64,000 nt of DNA from JAJPKK01 sp963807015 (GTDB lineage: Bacteria; Pseudomonadota; Alphaproteobacteria; Rhizobiales; Xanthobacteraceae). This document shows positions 52,024 to 61,066 of the stretch, in pieces (positions within the stretch are counted from its first letter, which is position 1; each line of letters opens with the position of its first letter). The DNA lies in assembly GCA_963807015.1 (NCBI GenBank), contig CAWEAS010000002.1, positions 310,001-374,000 of the forward strand, written 5' to 3'. Under the pieces are notes generated by a model. The model saw nothing but the letters and a program-made list of their open reading frames with translations. It did not search any database and was not told where the DNA came from. Position numbers and translations under genes: made by a program.

Positions 52024-52336
52024 CGCAATAGCACTCCCGGGGGGAATCACACTTGCTTGGCAGGGTGCGAATTGGGCGCAGACGAGAGATGTCCCTCTTT
52101 CGCTCCGTCGGCCAACCAGTGTAGCCTGACGTCAGAGCTGCCAGGGGACGTGCCGCGATCCCTTCTTTGCAAAGGCGGTGCGGGCGCCGGCGGCGGGCAA
52201 ACCTTGCAAATTTGCGCATATCGATGCCGCCAGTGGCGCTGCTTCGCCGCAGCGTCGGCAAATTTGGCCACTCAGGGAGTCGCGACCACCGTCGATCATC
52301 AAAGAACTTTCTGCCGGGACCATCCAGGAGAACAAA
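52024..52336. other. 313-bp intergenic region, no gene seen
   Basis: GC-rich, with a small hairpin CGCTGC/GCAGCG at 52237-52254 and a run of AAATTT words (about 52205-52275). Frames here lack good ribosome sites. It probably contains the promoter of the TRAP binding-protein gene. Confidence 0.45.
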
Positions 52337-53347
52337 ATGAAAGCGAGACACGCGCTCGCCGCGGCCTTTGCCGTTGCGATCATGGCTACCGGAGTTCCCG
52401 CAGTCCGTGCCCAGAACAATCCGATCGTGATGAAGCTCGCCACGGCGACGCTCAACGACGGACAGCACCTGTGGATGAAGATCTTTGCCGAGCGGATCGA
52501 GAAGAAATCCGGAGGTCGCATCAAGGCCGAGCTTTACCCGGCAAGCCAGCTTGGCTCGATCCCGCGCATGATCGAGGGTACGCAGCTCGGCTCGATCCAG
52601 ATTTTCAACGCGCCGCCCGAATTTTTCGTCGGCGTCGATCCGCGCTTCGAGCTCTTGAGCGCACCGGGATTGGTGTCGAGCGAGCAGCAGGCCATCAAGC
52701 TCGCGACCGACCCGGAATTCGTCAAAGCGTTTCTCGCCGTCGGCGCCAACAAGGGGCTGATCGGGGTCAGCATGTTCATCGGCGGGCCGGCGGCGTTCGT
52801 GACGCGCGCGCCGTTCCGCACGCCGGCGGACATCAAGGGCAGGAAAATCAGGGTGTTCGCGTCGCCGTTCCAGATCGACCAGATCACGCGGCTCGGCGGC
52901 ACCGGCGTGCCGATGACGCTTGCCGACGTCATGCCGGCCCTCCAGCAGGGGACGATCGACGGCTCGCTCGGCAATGTCGGGCTGTTCTCGGCGCTTCGCT
53001 ATTACGACGCGACCAAATATCTGAACGAGACCGGCCAAGCGTTCGTGTTCGAAATGGCCGCGATGAGCAAGCGATGGTTCGATCCGCTCCCCGCCGACCT
53101 CAAGGCGATGATCCTGGAGACGGCGGAAGAAGCCGGGCTTGAGGTCAACCCGTGGGTGATCGGTTTCCTGACGGAGCAGCGCAAGGTGTGGGTCGACAAG
53201 GGCGGTGAACTCAATGTGCTGTCGCCTGCCGACAAGTCCGACGTGATGGCGAAGGTCGGCGCAGTCGGCGACGACATCGTCAAGACGAAGCCGGAGCTCA
53301 AGCCGCTGTGGGACCAATTGCACGCCGCAGTGAAGCGAAGCCTGTAA
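52337..53347 (+). CDS. TRAP transporter solute-binding protein, DctP family
   Basis: 336 residues, ATG at 52337 with AGGAG 6 nt upstream. A signal peptide ends PAVRAQ (about residue 26). The DctP/DctP-like pattern IVMKLATATLNDGQHLWMKIFAERIEKKSGGRIKAELYPASQLGS is clear, and a conserved Arg in GRKIRVFASP should hold the substrate carboxylate. It captures a carboxylated solute in the periplasm. No DctQ or DctM membrane genes adjoin, so it must use membrane subunits encoded elsewhere or act as a receptor. Confidence 0.85.
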   Translation: MKARHALAAAFAVAIMATGVPAVRAQNNPIVMKLATATLNDGQHLWMKIFAERIEKKSGGRIKAELYPASQLGSIPRMIEGTQLGSIQIFNAPPEFFVGVDPRFELLSAPGLVSSEQQAIKLATDPEFVKAFLAVGANKGLIGVSMFIGGPAAFVTRAPFRTPADIKGRKIRVFASPFQIDQITRLGGTGVPMTLADVMPALQQGTIDGSLGNVGLFSALRYYDATKYLNETGQAFVFEMAAMSKRWFDPLPADLKAMILETAEEAGLEVNPWVIGFLTEQRKVWVDKGGELNVLSPADKSDVMAKVGAVGDDIVKTKPELKPLWDQLHAAVKRSL

Positions 53348-53399
53348 CCGGGCCGTCCGTGCGAGGGTGACGGGGGCTGACTGGGAGACCAAACCGGCG

Positions 53400-53882
53400 A
53401 TGGCTGACTGGGGAAACTTTTTTGTTGCGGAGGTCGGCGCCTCCGCAGCACTGGCGGGGCTGATGGCGGTCGCGATCTCCATCAATCTCGCACGCATTCT
53501 GGCCTTCCCGCAGCTGCCGCCGCGCGCCGCCGAAGCTCTCATGATGCTGACCGGCGCCCTCATCCTTGCCAGTTTCGGGCTGATTCCCGGCCAGCCGATG
53601 CGCGTGTTCGGCGCCGAGGTCCTGGTGATCGGTCTCGTGATGATGGCGATGACGATCTACAATCAAATGCGATCGATGCCGCAGACCGAAGGCTTGACGC
53701 TGTTCAAGAAAAACATGCGCGCCGTCGTCAGCGCGGCTGCGACGATCCCGCCGGTCGTCGCGGGCATCCTGCTGATGATTGGCTTGGAGAGCGGGCTTTA
53801 TTGGTTGGCCGCCGGCATTTTGATTTCGCTCGCAGCCGGCGTGTGGAGCGCCTGGGTGCTGCTGATCGAAATCCTGCGCTAG
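53400..53882 (+). CDS. hypothetical inner-membrane protein, 160 aa
   Basis: The start at 53400 (ATG) is preferred; a GTG at 53367 is possible but GAGG lies right against it. Four hydrophobic segments, with WGNFFVAEVGASAALAGLMAVAISINLARIL at the start and VWSAWVLLIEILR at the end. This pattern is common in unannotated rhizobial membrane proteins, and I do not know its role. It is 52 nt after the TRAP protein gene, so co-transcription is possible but not shown. Confidence 0.65.
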   Translation: MADWGNFFVAEVGASAALAGLMAVAISINLARILAFPQLPPRAAEALMMLTGALILASFGLIPGQPMRVFGAEVLVIGLVMMAMTIYNQMRSMPQTEGLTLFKKNMRAVVSAAATIPPVVAGILLMIGLESGLYWLAAGILISLAAGVWSAWVLLIEILR

Positions 53883-53966
53883 CGCTTAAGCCTTAACAAG
53901 AACAAGATTGCCCCTGAAAGCAGCGGACATTGGCGGTCTTGCCGGCACGATGATTTGGATCACGAG

Positions 53967-54482
53967 ATGGCTTACGTCATGGTCGATGTGGAATTGGATG
54001 GGCCGATTCCCGGCGACTACAGCATGATTTGCTTTGGCGCTGTCCTTGTGAAGGGCGGGTTTGATCAGACTTTTTATGGACGTCTCAGGCCGATCTCCGA
54101 CAAATGGATTCCGGAGGCCCTCGCCGTCAGTGGATTCTCGCGCGAGGAGACCCTGGCGTTCGACGAGCCCAAAGACGTCATGGAGAATTTCGGACGCTGG
54201 TTGACACAGCACGCCGGCCGCCGCCTGTTCTTCATCAGCGACAACAACGGTTTCGATTGGCAGTTCATCAACTGGTATTTCTGGCACTTCACCGGCGGAA
54301 ACCCGTTTGGCCATTCGAGTACAAATCTCGGCTCGCTGTACAAGGGCATGGTCAAGGACACGTTCCAGACCTTCAAACATCTTCGCCGGACGGCGCACAC
54401 GCATCATCCGGTCGACGACGCCAAGGGGAATGCCGAGGCGCTCATCGAGATGAAGAAGGACGGGTTGAAGATCGCGCTTTAG
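53967..54482 (+). CDS. DEDDh-type 3'-5' exoribonuclease / exonuclease
   Basis: 171 residues from the ATG at 53967. Active-site residues of the DEDDh nuclease fold are visible: Asp7 and Glu9 in MVDVELDG, a mid Asp in ISDNNGFDW, and HHPVDDAKGNAEAL with the final His/Asp. Family members with this short length degrade RNA or DNA from the 3' end with two metal ions (the RNase-T/exoribonuclease superfamily). It is followed by a good hairpin. The substrate is unknown. Confidence 0.82.
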   Translation: MAYVMVDVELDGPIPGDYSMICFGAVLVKGGFDQTFYGRLRPISDKWIPEALAVSGFSREETLAFDEPKDVMENFGRWLTQHAGRRLFFISDNNGFDWQFINWYFWHFTGGNPFGHSSTNLGSLYKGMVKDTFQTFKHLRRTAHTHHPVDDAKGNAEALIEMKKDGLKIAL

Positions 54483-54489
54483 ACGCCCC

Positions 54490-54517
54490 GGCCACGCCGG
54501 GTCGCTGCGGCGTGGCC
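54490..54517. terminator. bidirectional 10-bp hairpin between convergent genes
   Basis: GGCCACGCCG (54490-54499) pairs perfectly with CGGCGTGGCC (54508-54517) around an 8-nt loop. It lies between the stop of the exonuclease gene (54482) and the end of the alkene reductase gene (54550). No long T tract follows on either strand. Confidence 0.6.
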
Positions 54518-54549
54518 GCTACTGCACGAACCTCGCCCCAGCGTGCCGA

Positions 54550-55644
54550 TCAAGCGGGCTGACGATCCTTGGCCAGTGCCGGATAATCGGTGTAGCCCTT
54601 GGGACCCGGCGTGTAGAAGGTTTGCGCGTCGGGCGCGTTGATCGACGCACCGGCTTTCCATCGCGCGATAAGGTCGGGGTTTGCGAGGAACGGCCGCCCG
54701 AAGGCGATCAGGTCCGCTTTGTGCGCTTCGAGATCGGCTTCCGCCCGCGCGGCGTCGTAGCCGCCGGACAGGATGAGGGACCGCTTGAACTCGCGGCGGA
54801 ACATCTCCTTCACCGAAGCCGGCACGGCCGGCGCACCCATCGCGGAATGGTCGACGAGGTGGACATACACGAGCCCGGCGGCGTTGAGCGCGCGGGCGAG
54901 GTAGGTGTAGTCCGCTTCCAACTCGGGATAGACGGGCATGTCGTTGAAGACACCGAACGGCGACAGGCGCATGCCGACCTTGTCCTTGCCGATCGCAGCG
55001 ATCGCGCCTTCGGCGACCTCAAGCACGAACCGCGCGCGCTTTTCAATCGAGCCGCCGTAAGCGTCGGTGCGCTGATTTGAATTCGGGCGAATAAACTGTT
55101 CGAGCAAATAGCCGTTCGCAGAATGCAATTCCACGCCGTTAAATCCTGCGGCGACAGCGTTCTTCGCCGCCTGGACATACTCTTCGATCGCAGTCTTGAT
55201 ATCCGCGGCAGTCATTTCCTTTGGCGTCGGATGCGGCTTCATTCCCTCGGCGTCAGTGTAGATTTCGCCTTTGGCGGCGACGGCCGACGGCCCGAGCACG
55301 ACCGCGCCGGGCGGTAGATTGAGTGGATGCCCGATCCGGCCAGTGTGCATCAACTGCACGAATATTTTTGCGCCGCGCGCATGAACGGCAGTGGTCACAT
55401 GCTTCCATCCGGCCACTTGCGCGGATGAAAAAATGCCGGGAATGCGCGGATAGCCCAAACCGTTCGGCGACGGCGATGTCCCCTCGGTGACAATCAGCCC
55501 GGCCGACGCGCGCTGGCTGTAATACTCGACCATCAGCTCATTCGGAACGTTTCCAGTCGCCCGATTCCGGGTCAGCGGCGACATCACCAAATGATTCTGC
55601 AGCGAAAGCGCACCCAATTTGGCGGGCGAATACAAAAGCGACAT
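54550..55644 (-). CDS. Old Yellow Enzyme family alkene reductase
   Basis: 364 residues, ATG at 55644 with GAGGG 5 nt upstream; a longer frame begins at 55722. FMN-binding OYE barrel: LLYSPAKLGALSLQNHLVMSPLTRNRA, VQLMHTGRIGHP, GVELHSANGYLLEQFIRPNSNQRTDAYGGSIEKRARF (the conserved HSANGYLLxQF and RTDxYGG motifs) and IAFGRPFLANPD at the end. It reduces electron-poor alkenes or nitro compounds with NAD(P)H, as NemA does. Cytoplasmic. Confidence 0.92.
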   Translation of the reverse strand: MSLLYSPAKLGALSLQNHLVMSPLTRNRATGNVPNELMVEYYSQRASAGLIVTEGTSPSPNGLGYPRIPGIFSSAQVAGWKHVTTAVHARGAKIFVQLMHTGRIGHPLNLPPGAVVLGPSAVAAKGEIYTDAEGMKPHPTPKEMTAADIKTAIEEYVQAAKNAVAAGFNGVELHSANGYLLEQFIRPNSNQRTDAYGGSIEKRARFVLEVAEGAIAAIGKDKVGMRLSPFGVFNDMPVYPELEADYTYLARALNAAGLVYVHLVDHSAMGAPAVPASVKEMFRREFKRSLILSGGYDAARAEADLEAHKADLIAFGRPFLANPDLIARWKAGASINAPDAQTFYTPGPKGYTDYPALAKDRQPA

Positions 55645-55855
55645 GATATCCCTCACAAGGCTCCGCCGAGATGGCGGCCAAGTTGCACCTTTACGTAGTT
55701 GGTGCGGTGCAGCGAGGTTCACAAGCGGCGCAGTTCCGCTCTTGATGCATGGCTGGGTTTAGCGCTGCGGGCCGTGCGTGAAACGCGTTGCCTCGTTTTT
55801 AATCTTCGAGTGAGCTACGCGATGAATTGCGTTGCATCACGCATCGCCTTTCCGT

Positions 55856-55949
55856 CGTCATGCCCGCGCTTGTCGCGGGCATCCACGTCTTCCTCTCGAC
55901 GCATTTCGCAAAGGTGGGCGTGGATGGCCGGGACGAGCCCGGCCATGAC
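55856..55949. repeat. palindromic intergenic element, family A copy 2
   Basis: GTCATGCCCGCG-cttgt-CGCGGGCATCCACG (55857 onward) faces CGTGGATGGCCGGGACGAGCCCGGCCATGAC (ending 55949). The inner inverted repeat is CATCCACG / CGTGGATG. It has the same plan as 2047-2161, and 55926-55945 is identical in its central 20 bases to 3350-3369. Confidence 0.75.
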
Positions 55950-55997
55950 TATGAAAGGCGATTTAAGAAGAAGGAATCTGTTGTCGTTCGTGCCGAC

Positions 55998-56960
55998 TCA
56001 AAAATCGGGTTTATTCGCGCGCGGCACATCCGATTCCTTATGATAATAGTATTCCTGGATATTCTCGGCGCAAACCTGCTCGTCGAATTCGCGAAAGCCG
56101 CGGCCGTAGGTGATCGTCGCCGACCACGGCATCGTGAAGACCCGGTCATCGTCGACCGTGAATGTCAGCTGCAGGTGCTTGCCCCGGTAATTCGGATTGA
56201 TATCGATCGGCAGGCGGAAATTTTCCTTGATGTCCCGCGCAATTCCTTCTTTGGCGGTTTCATAGTCGAGCAGCCGAAAGCGTTCGACGATGTGAAGCGC
56301 GGAGGAATAGGGCGTGCCGTAGACGTCGACCATGGCGTATGGCCGCTCGGTCTTGATGCCGATCGTGTCGATTACCAGCGTGTCTCCCTCGTAGCGACCC
56401 ACGGCGTCGCCATACCAGGAGGGCGTCACCTTCGCCGGATGCTGCGCGTTCAGGCGAACCTGGCGAAATTCGTGATCTGGATTGCTGTAGAGGATCGTGA
56501 CCTTGTCGGGCTGCTGTAGGATCTGCAGACCGAACGCCCAGAACAGATACGGCAACGGATGCGGCCAGCATTGGTTGGCGGGCGTCGGATAGGTTACGCC
56601 GGAGCGCGAAATCTCGCCGAATTTTTTCACCACCTCGGCCGCCTGCGGTTTCAGGATCGGATTGGTGTAGTCGCCGACGAGCTGGTCCCAGTTGCCCGCG
56701 CCATCAGGGCGCCGTGACCGGTTCGTCACCGGACCCGGTCCCGACGCCGGCGGCTCGAAGCCGGGCAACGACGGATGACGCCACACGCCGGAGAAAATGG
56801 GGATCGATGCACTCGCCGCGCTTTCGCCGGGGTCGGTCGCGGTAGGCGCGGGCGAGCTTGGGGCAGTCGTCTGCCCCGAAGCAATCGATACGACCGCCGC
56901 GAACGCGAATGACGCTGTCACTGCCGCTACCGAAGCAAGGTCACCCCGCGACCCCCTCAT
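55998..56960 (-). CDS. exported protein of unknown family, 320 aa
   Basis: ATG with GGGAGG 5 nt upstream. A signal peptide (1 to about 30, ending SIASGQ) is followed by a Ser/Pro/Ala-rich linker (about 32-60) and a globular part: IFSGVWRHPSLPGFEPP, RYEGDTLVIDTIGIKTERPYAMVDVYGTPYSSALHIVERFRLLDYE, then ARDIKENFRLPIDINPNYRG. GDTLVIDTIG and S..LHIVERFR are typical of a large periplasmic family common in soil bacteria without assigned function. A distant relationship with the 48785 gene is possible. It is monocistronic. Confidence 0.65.
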   Translation of the reverse strand: MRGSRGDLASVAAVTASFAFAAVVSIASGQTTAPSSPAPTATDPGESAASASIPIFSGVWRHPSLPGFEPPASGPGPVTNRSRRPDGAGNWDQLVGDYTNPILKPQAAEVVKKFGEISRSGVTYPTPANQCWPHPLPYLFWAFGLQILQQPDKVTILYSNPDHEFRQVRLNAQHPAKVTPSWYGDAVGRYEGDTLVIDTIGIKTERPYAMVDVYGTPYSSALHIVERFRLLDYETAKEGIARDIKENFRLPIDINPNYRGKHLQLTFTVDDDRVFTMPWSATITYGRGFREFDEQVCAENIQEYYYHKESDVPRANKPDF

Positions 56961-57119
56961 GCGATCCTCCCGTCAAAGCTCCGTGTCATCCGGCACGGCC
57001 CTTTGTTGTGCTTCGTATAACACAATGGAGGATCGAATACCCCGGCGCGGCAACTATCGCAGTGATCGTCGACGACGACGGAGAGATGGAGTCTATTCTC
57101 CATCATCTCCGTGTTCTCA

Positions 57120-59432
57120 TTAAAGCTCGTCGGCAGGAACCGCAAAGCTCGCGGGCCGCTCGCCGCTCTGCCATCGCTCCCACATGGTGCGGTAGGCGGC
57201 TTCCATATGGCGCGCGAACCTCGCGCCGTCGAACAACGGTGTGGTCGCGCGGTTGCGGGCGAGCCGCGCGCACAGCTCCGTGAGGCGCTTGGGCTGTGCC
57301 GCCAGGCGCAACGCCATTGCCTCGTAGTCGGCCAGATTCGCAGTGACGAGCTCCGGCAGTCCGACCGCAGAGAGGAGGCTCGACGCAACCCGGCCGGCAA
57401 AGCAGTTGCCGGTCGAGGTCAGGACCGGAAGGCCCGCCCACAGCGCGTCGTTCGCGGTGGTGTGCGCGTTGTAAGGCAACGTATCGAGGAAGAGATCGGC
57501 CAGGCGATGACGCGCGAGATGCTCGTCGAGGCGATCGAGCCGCGGCGCGAAGACGAGACGCGCAGGATCGACGCCGCGGTCGGCGGCGCCGCGCTTGAAG
57601 TTTTCGGCAATGGCGCCGTTCGCGCCGGACAGCCACAGCACGCTGCCCGCCACGGCATGCAGTAGCCGCATCCAGATATCGAACATCGCGCCGGTGATCT
57701 TCGTCGGATTATTGAAGCAGCAGAAGACGAAGCCTTCGTCGGGCAAGCCGGCATCGCGCCGTGACGGAGCAGCAGTTGCGATCGACCGAGCCGTGTCGCT
57801 CGCCATGAAGCAATCGGGCAGATGCACGATGTGCTCGCCGTAGAAGGGTTGGCGCTCGAACGGCAGCACGACGCGGTCGGCAATGATGTAGTCGATGAAG
57901 TTCGCCGCCATGGTGCCCGGGTAGCCGAGATAGGCGACACTGATCGGCGCCGGCCGATGGGCGAGGATGGTCGGCCGATGGCCCATGGTGTAGCCCGCAA
58001 GATCGACGGCGATATCGATGCGCATGTCCGCCATGAGCATCGCCGCCTCGCGATCGCTCATGGTGCTGACGTCGTGGAAGCGGTCGAATCCGGCAACGAG
58101 GCGCTGGCGCAGGCTGCTGCGATCGTCCGGCCCGAACGAAATTCCGATCACCTCGAAACGACTGCGGTCGTGCCGCTCGATCAACTCGGGGATCAACTGG
58201 CCGACGGGATGCTGCCGGAAGTCCGGCGAGAGATACGCGACCTTGATGCGCTCGTTGCACCAGATATTTCCGGCGACGATCGACGGCGGCGGGTAGTCGA
58301 TCTTGTTGTCGATGTAGCGCTTGGCGCAGGCGAACTGGAGCGCTTCGTCATCGCTGTAGCCGACCAGGATGAGCGGCGGCACGATGGACGGCCCGTCAGC
58401 GGCGCGACGGCACGCCTCGGCGCGCAGTTCGTCCTGCCGCCGCCAGTCGCAGAGGCCCGAGGCACATTCGATGACGCCGCCAAATGCGTACGGATGGTCG
58501 GGATCGATCGCGAGCGCGCGTTCATAGCTGGCGGCAGCTTCGCCGACGCGCCGCAATTGCTTGAGGGCATGGCCGCGGCTGCTGAATGCATCGGCATAAT
58601 CGGGCTTGAGCGCGATGGCGCGCTCGAGGCTTGCGAGCGCGGCGTCGTGACGATGCATGTCCTGGAACGCCAGTGCGCGGTTGTAGTGCGCGAGCGCGCT
58701 TCCCGGCCGGAGCGCCAGGGCGCGGTCGTGGCTCGTGATCGCCGCATCGAACCGCATCAATGCCTTGAGCGCATTGCCGCGGTGGCTCCAGGCGTCGGCA
58801 TCGTCGGGCCGCAGCGCCAGCACGCGGTCATAGCAGGCGAGCGCCTCCTCATGCCGCTTGAGTGCGGAGAGCGCGTTGCCGCGATTGCACAGGGCATCGG
58901 CGTGATCGGGATTGAGCGCGAGCACACGATCATAACAAGCGAGCGCTTCAAGCGGACGCTTGAGCCCTTTCAGCGCAATGCCGCGGTTGTTGAGAATGCC
59001 GATGTCGTCGGGGCGCAAGGCGAGCGCGAGATCGCAGGTCGCGAGCGCCTCGTCATGGCGTTTGAGGTCGCTCAGCACCACGGCGCGGTTGTTGAGCGCC
59101 TCGAAGTGGCCGGGCATGAGCGCGAGCGCCTGCTCGCAGCTTTGCAGCGCCTCGTCGAAAAGCCGCAGCGCTTGCAGGGCTAGTGCGCGGTTGACGAAGA
59201 GGTTGGCTTCGCTGGGCGCGAACGCCAGCGCCCGGTCGAACGTCGTCACCGCCTCGGCGGAGCGGCCGCGGCGATATTGGACGAGTGCGAGAAGGTGGAG
59301 CGCGTCGACATGGGCCGCCTCGACGGCGATGATCGCGCGGCACAGCCGTTCCGCCTCGACGAAGCGGCCGGCGTCGTTCGCCGACTGCGCCCGCCGCAGC
59401 GCCTCGGGCAAGGTCACCGTCTCCTGCGGCAT
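57120..59432 (-). CDS. TPR protein with C-terminal O-GlcNAc-transferase (GT41)-like domain
   Basis: 770 residues from the ATG at 59432 (GAGGGG upstream). Roughly residues 10-370 hold about ten tetratricopeptide repeats (AEAVTTFDRALAFAPSEANLFVNRALAL and so on). From about 400 the SPINDLY/OGT catalytic region appears: VAYLSPDFRQHPVGQLIPELIERHD, SVAYLGYPGTMAANFIDYIIADRVVLPFER, FVFCCFNNPTKITGAMFDIWMRLL, LPYNAHTTANDALWAGLPVLTSTGNCF. Such proteins glycosylate Ser/Thr of partner proteins. The gene is on the minus strand next to a GT-A-like gene and about 1 kb from flaG and flagellin, so flagellin or a flagellar protein is the obvious candidate target. Confidence 0.82.
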   Translation of the reverse strand: MPQETVTLPEALRRAQSANDAGRFVEAERLCRAIIAVEAAHVDALHLLALVQYRRGRSAEAVTTFDRALAFAPSEANLFVNRALALQALRLFDEALQSCEQALALMPGHFEALNNRAVVLSDLKRHDEALATCDLALALRPDDIGILNNRGIALKGLKRPLEALACYDRVLALNPDHADALCNRGNALSALKRHEEALACYDRVLALRPDDADAWSHRGNALKALMRFDAAITSHDRALALRPGSALAHYNRALAFQDMHRHDAALASLERAIALKPDYADAFSSRGHALKQLRRVGEAAASYERALAIDPDHPYAFGGVIECASGLCDWRRQDELRAEACRRAADGPSIVPPLILVGYSDDEALQFACAKRYIDNKIDYPPPSIVAGNIWCNERIKVAYLSPDFRQHPVGQLIPELIERHDRSRFEVIGISFGPDDRSSLRQRLVAGFDRFHDVSTMSDREAAMLMADMRIDIAVDLAGYTMGHRPTILAHRPAPISVAYLGYPGTMAANFIDYIIADRVVLPFERQPFYGEHIVHLPDCFMASDTARSIATAAPSRRDAGLPDEGFVFCCFNNPTKITGAMFDIWMRLLHAVAGSVLWLSGANGAIAENFKRGAADRGVDPARLVFAPRLDRLDEHLARHRLADLFLDTLPYNAHTTANDALWAGLPVLTSTGNCFAGRVASSLLSAVGLPELVTANLADYEAMALRLAAQPKRLTELCARLARNRATTPLFDGARFARHMEAAYRTMWERWQSGERPASFAVPADEL

Positions 59433-59464
59433 TGGATCCCCTCGAATCGTCAGTTCTTCGCGCG

Positions 59465-60235
59465 TCACGCCACCGCGGGCGTCGCCGCCGGCGCTTCGCG
59501 TGGCGCGAATTGGGAGGAGAAATCGCCGCGGAACACGTATGGGCCGACATGGTTCAAGCGACTCGCGAGGTCGGCCCAGATCTCCCCGCCCATGTCGGTC
59601 CAGCGCTTGCAGAACGCAAAATCCTCGCTGAGGTAGGTACCTGCGTCATCCACCATGCAGTCGAACAGCGCATATTTGTTGGCGCTTGGCGCATCGAGCG
59701 AATGGTCGCGGACATAGCGCAGGTGCGGATAGTGGGCGCACATCCGCTCGATCGCCGGGCGGCGAATCATCAGGAAGCCGGTGCCGGCATATCTTACCTT
59801 GACGAAGCCTGACTGCGCGGCGACTGCATTGCGGTCTTCAACCTCGTAGACGTAGTGAAACGCCGCGGCGGGGTCGGGTCGCCCGGCGGTCGCCGTATCG
59901 TGGACGCGCTGCCAGTCGATGCGCTTGATCGGGTAAACGCCGGCACACATGTCCGCCCCGCAAGCGATGAGGCGCAGCACCTGTGCCGGCTCGAAGCCGA
60001 TGTCGGCGTCGATGAACAGGAGATGCGTCGATTCCGGGTCGTCGAGAAACTGCGCGACGAGGCTCGCGCGGGCGCGCGTGATCAGCGCGTCCGCATCCTT
60101 GAACAGGATTTTGAGCTCGATGTCCGGCGAAGCCCGCAGGACTTTCTGCAGCTTGAAAAGGGAGGCGGCATAGACGACGGAAAGCTGACCGCCGAAACAC
60201 GGTGTCGCGACAACCAGCTGGATCTTGTCCGTCAT
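59465..60235 (-). CDS. GT-A-like glycosyltransferase, 256 aa
   Basis: 256 residues, cytoplasmic. The start QLVVATPCFGGQLSVVYAASLFKLQKVL and HLLFIDADIGFEPAQVLRLI, with the metal-binding DAD (within FIDADIGF), are a nucleotide-sugar-binding GT-A pattern; GTGFLMIRRPAIERM follows. It ends 33 nt before the TPR/OGT-like gene start and is probably co-transcribed with it. Together they could build and attach a glycan. The second start region is convincing although no clear ribosome site lies just upstream of 60235. Confidence 0.75.
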   Translation of the reverse strand: MTDKIQLVVATPCFGGQLSVVYAASLFKLQKVLRASPDIELKILFKDADALITRARASLVAQFLDDPESTHLLFIDADIGFEPAQVLRLIACGADMCAGVYPIKRIDWQRVHDTATAGRPDPAAAFHYVYEVEDRNAVAAQSGFVKVRYAGTGFLMIRRPAIERMCAHYPHLRYVRDHSLDAPSANKYALFDCMVDDAGTYLSEDFAFCKRWTDMGGEIWADLASRLNHVGPYVFRGDFSSQFAPREAPAATPAVA

Positions 60236-60455
60236 TTCGTCACCTCTGGCCCCCCGCTATATCTGAGTCGCGGCGGCCGCGCTTTTCGGGATACAGCCGC
60301 CTTGAATTACGCTCCGCGCCGATCGAGGCATTCGCGCGAGAATCAGCACCAGCGTTTAACCATATTCCCTAACGCCGATTTAATGTCCCTGTGTCTAGGT
60401 TGGCGTGAGGCCTGGACTCCGCTTCGGTCCGGCCCGGCTCAGCCAGGAGGCTGGC

Positions 60456-60824
60456 ATGGACGCGGGTTTTTCGATCAAGCCGGTGGCCGGCGTAGCCGTG
60501 ACGGACTACGCGCGCCCGACCGCGTCCGGCGGTCTTGCCCCGACCGAATTGCCTCCTGCCCAAACGGTGACGCCGATCGCCGCCTCGACCGCGACCCGAA
60601 ACGACCCGGTGCAGGCGGCGAACTCCGCCGATTACGTGACACAGAGCGTCACCATCGACCCGCAAACGCGCGAGGTCATCTACCGGATGATCGACTCGCG
60701 CACGCGGCAGGTCATCAAACAGGTGCCGGACGAGACCCTGCTGCGCAATCGCGCCTACTCCCAGGCGATCGCGAACGGGGCAACGCCGTTCCAGGCGGAA
60801 TCAAAAGCCGACCTCGAAGTCTGA
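60456..60824 (+). CDS. FlaG family flagellar protein
   Basis: 122 residues, ATG at 60456 with AGGAGG 5 nt upstream. After a Pro/Ala/Thr-rich half, the FlaG fold appears: SVTIDPQTREVIYRMIDSRTRQVIKQVPDETLLRNRAYSQAI, the beta-hairpin/helix pattern of FlaG proteins that affect filament length. It is 242 nt upstream of the flagellin gene and in the same direction. The shared context (flaG-flagellin) is common in alphaproteobacteria. Confidence 0.8.
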   Translation: MDAGFSIKPVAGVAVTDYARPTASGGLAPTELPPAQTVTPIAASTATRNDPVQAANSADYVTQSVTIDPQTREVIYRMIDSRTRQVIKQVPDETLLRNRAYSQAIANGATPFQAESKADLEV

Positions 60825-61066
60825 CGCACCCAAAAAACGACCGCCAAATTTACGACGACAATTCCGCCGGCGATCGCGCATGCGGAGGGTTGATGCTTTG
60901 TTAATGCGTAAGATTTCGACAACCAAAGAATATTTTAGCGCCAGTAATATCTGATTAACCACGTTTTTTTACGGGCCGTTTCATGGGGCAATGAGAGGAA
61001 GGTCTGCTCGATCCGATGATCGGGGCACGCAACGCCAGTACGGCAATCGACCAGAAAGGTTCGACC

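Noticed and set aside
57822..59183. A long plus-strand frame across the TPR/OGT-like gene
   Set aside because: Shadow of the TPR repeats in another frame; the minus strand carries TPR and GT41 motifs.
60825..61066. A flagellin promoter of sigma-28 type
   Set aside because: I looked for TAAA-N15-GCCGATAA-like elements in this AT-rich leader and found none I could defend.
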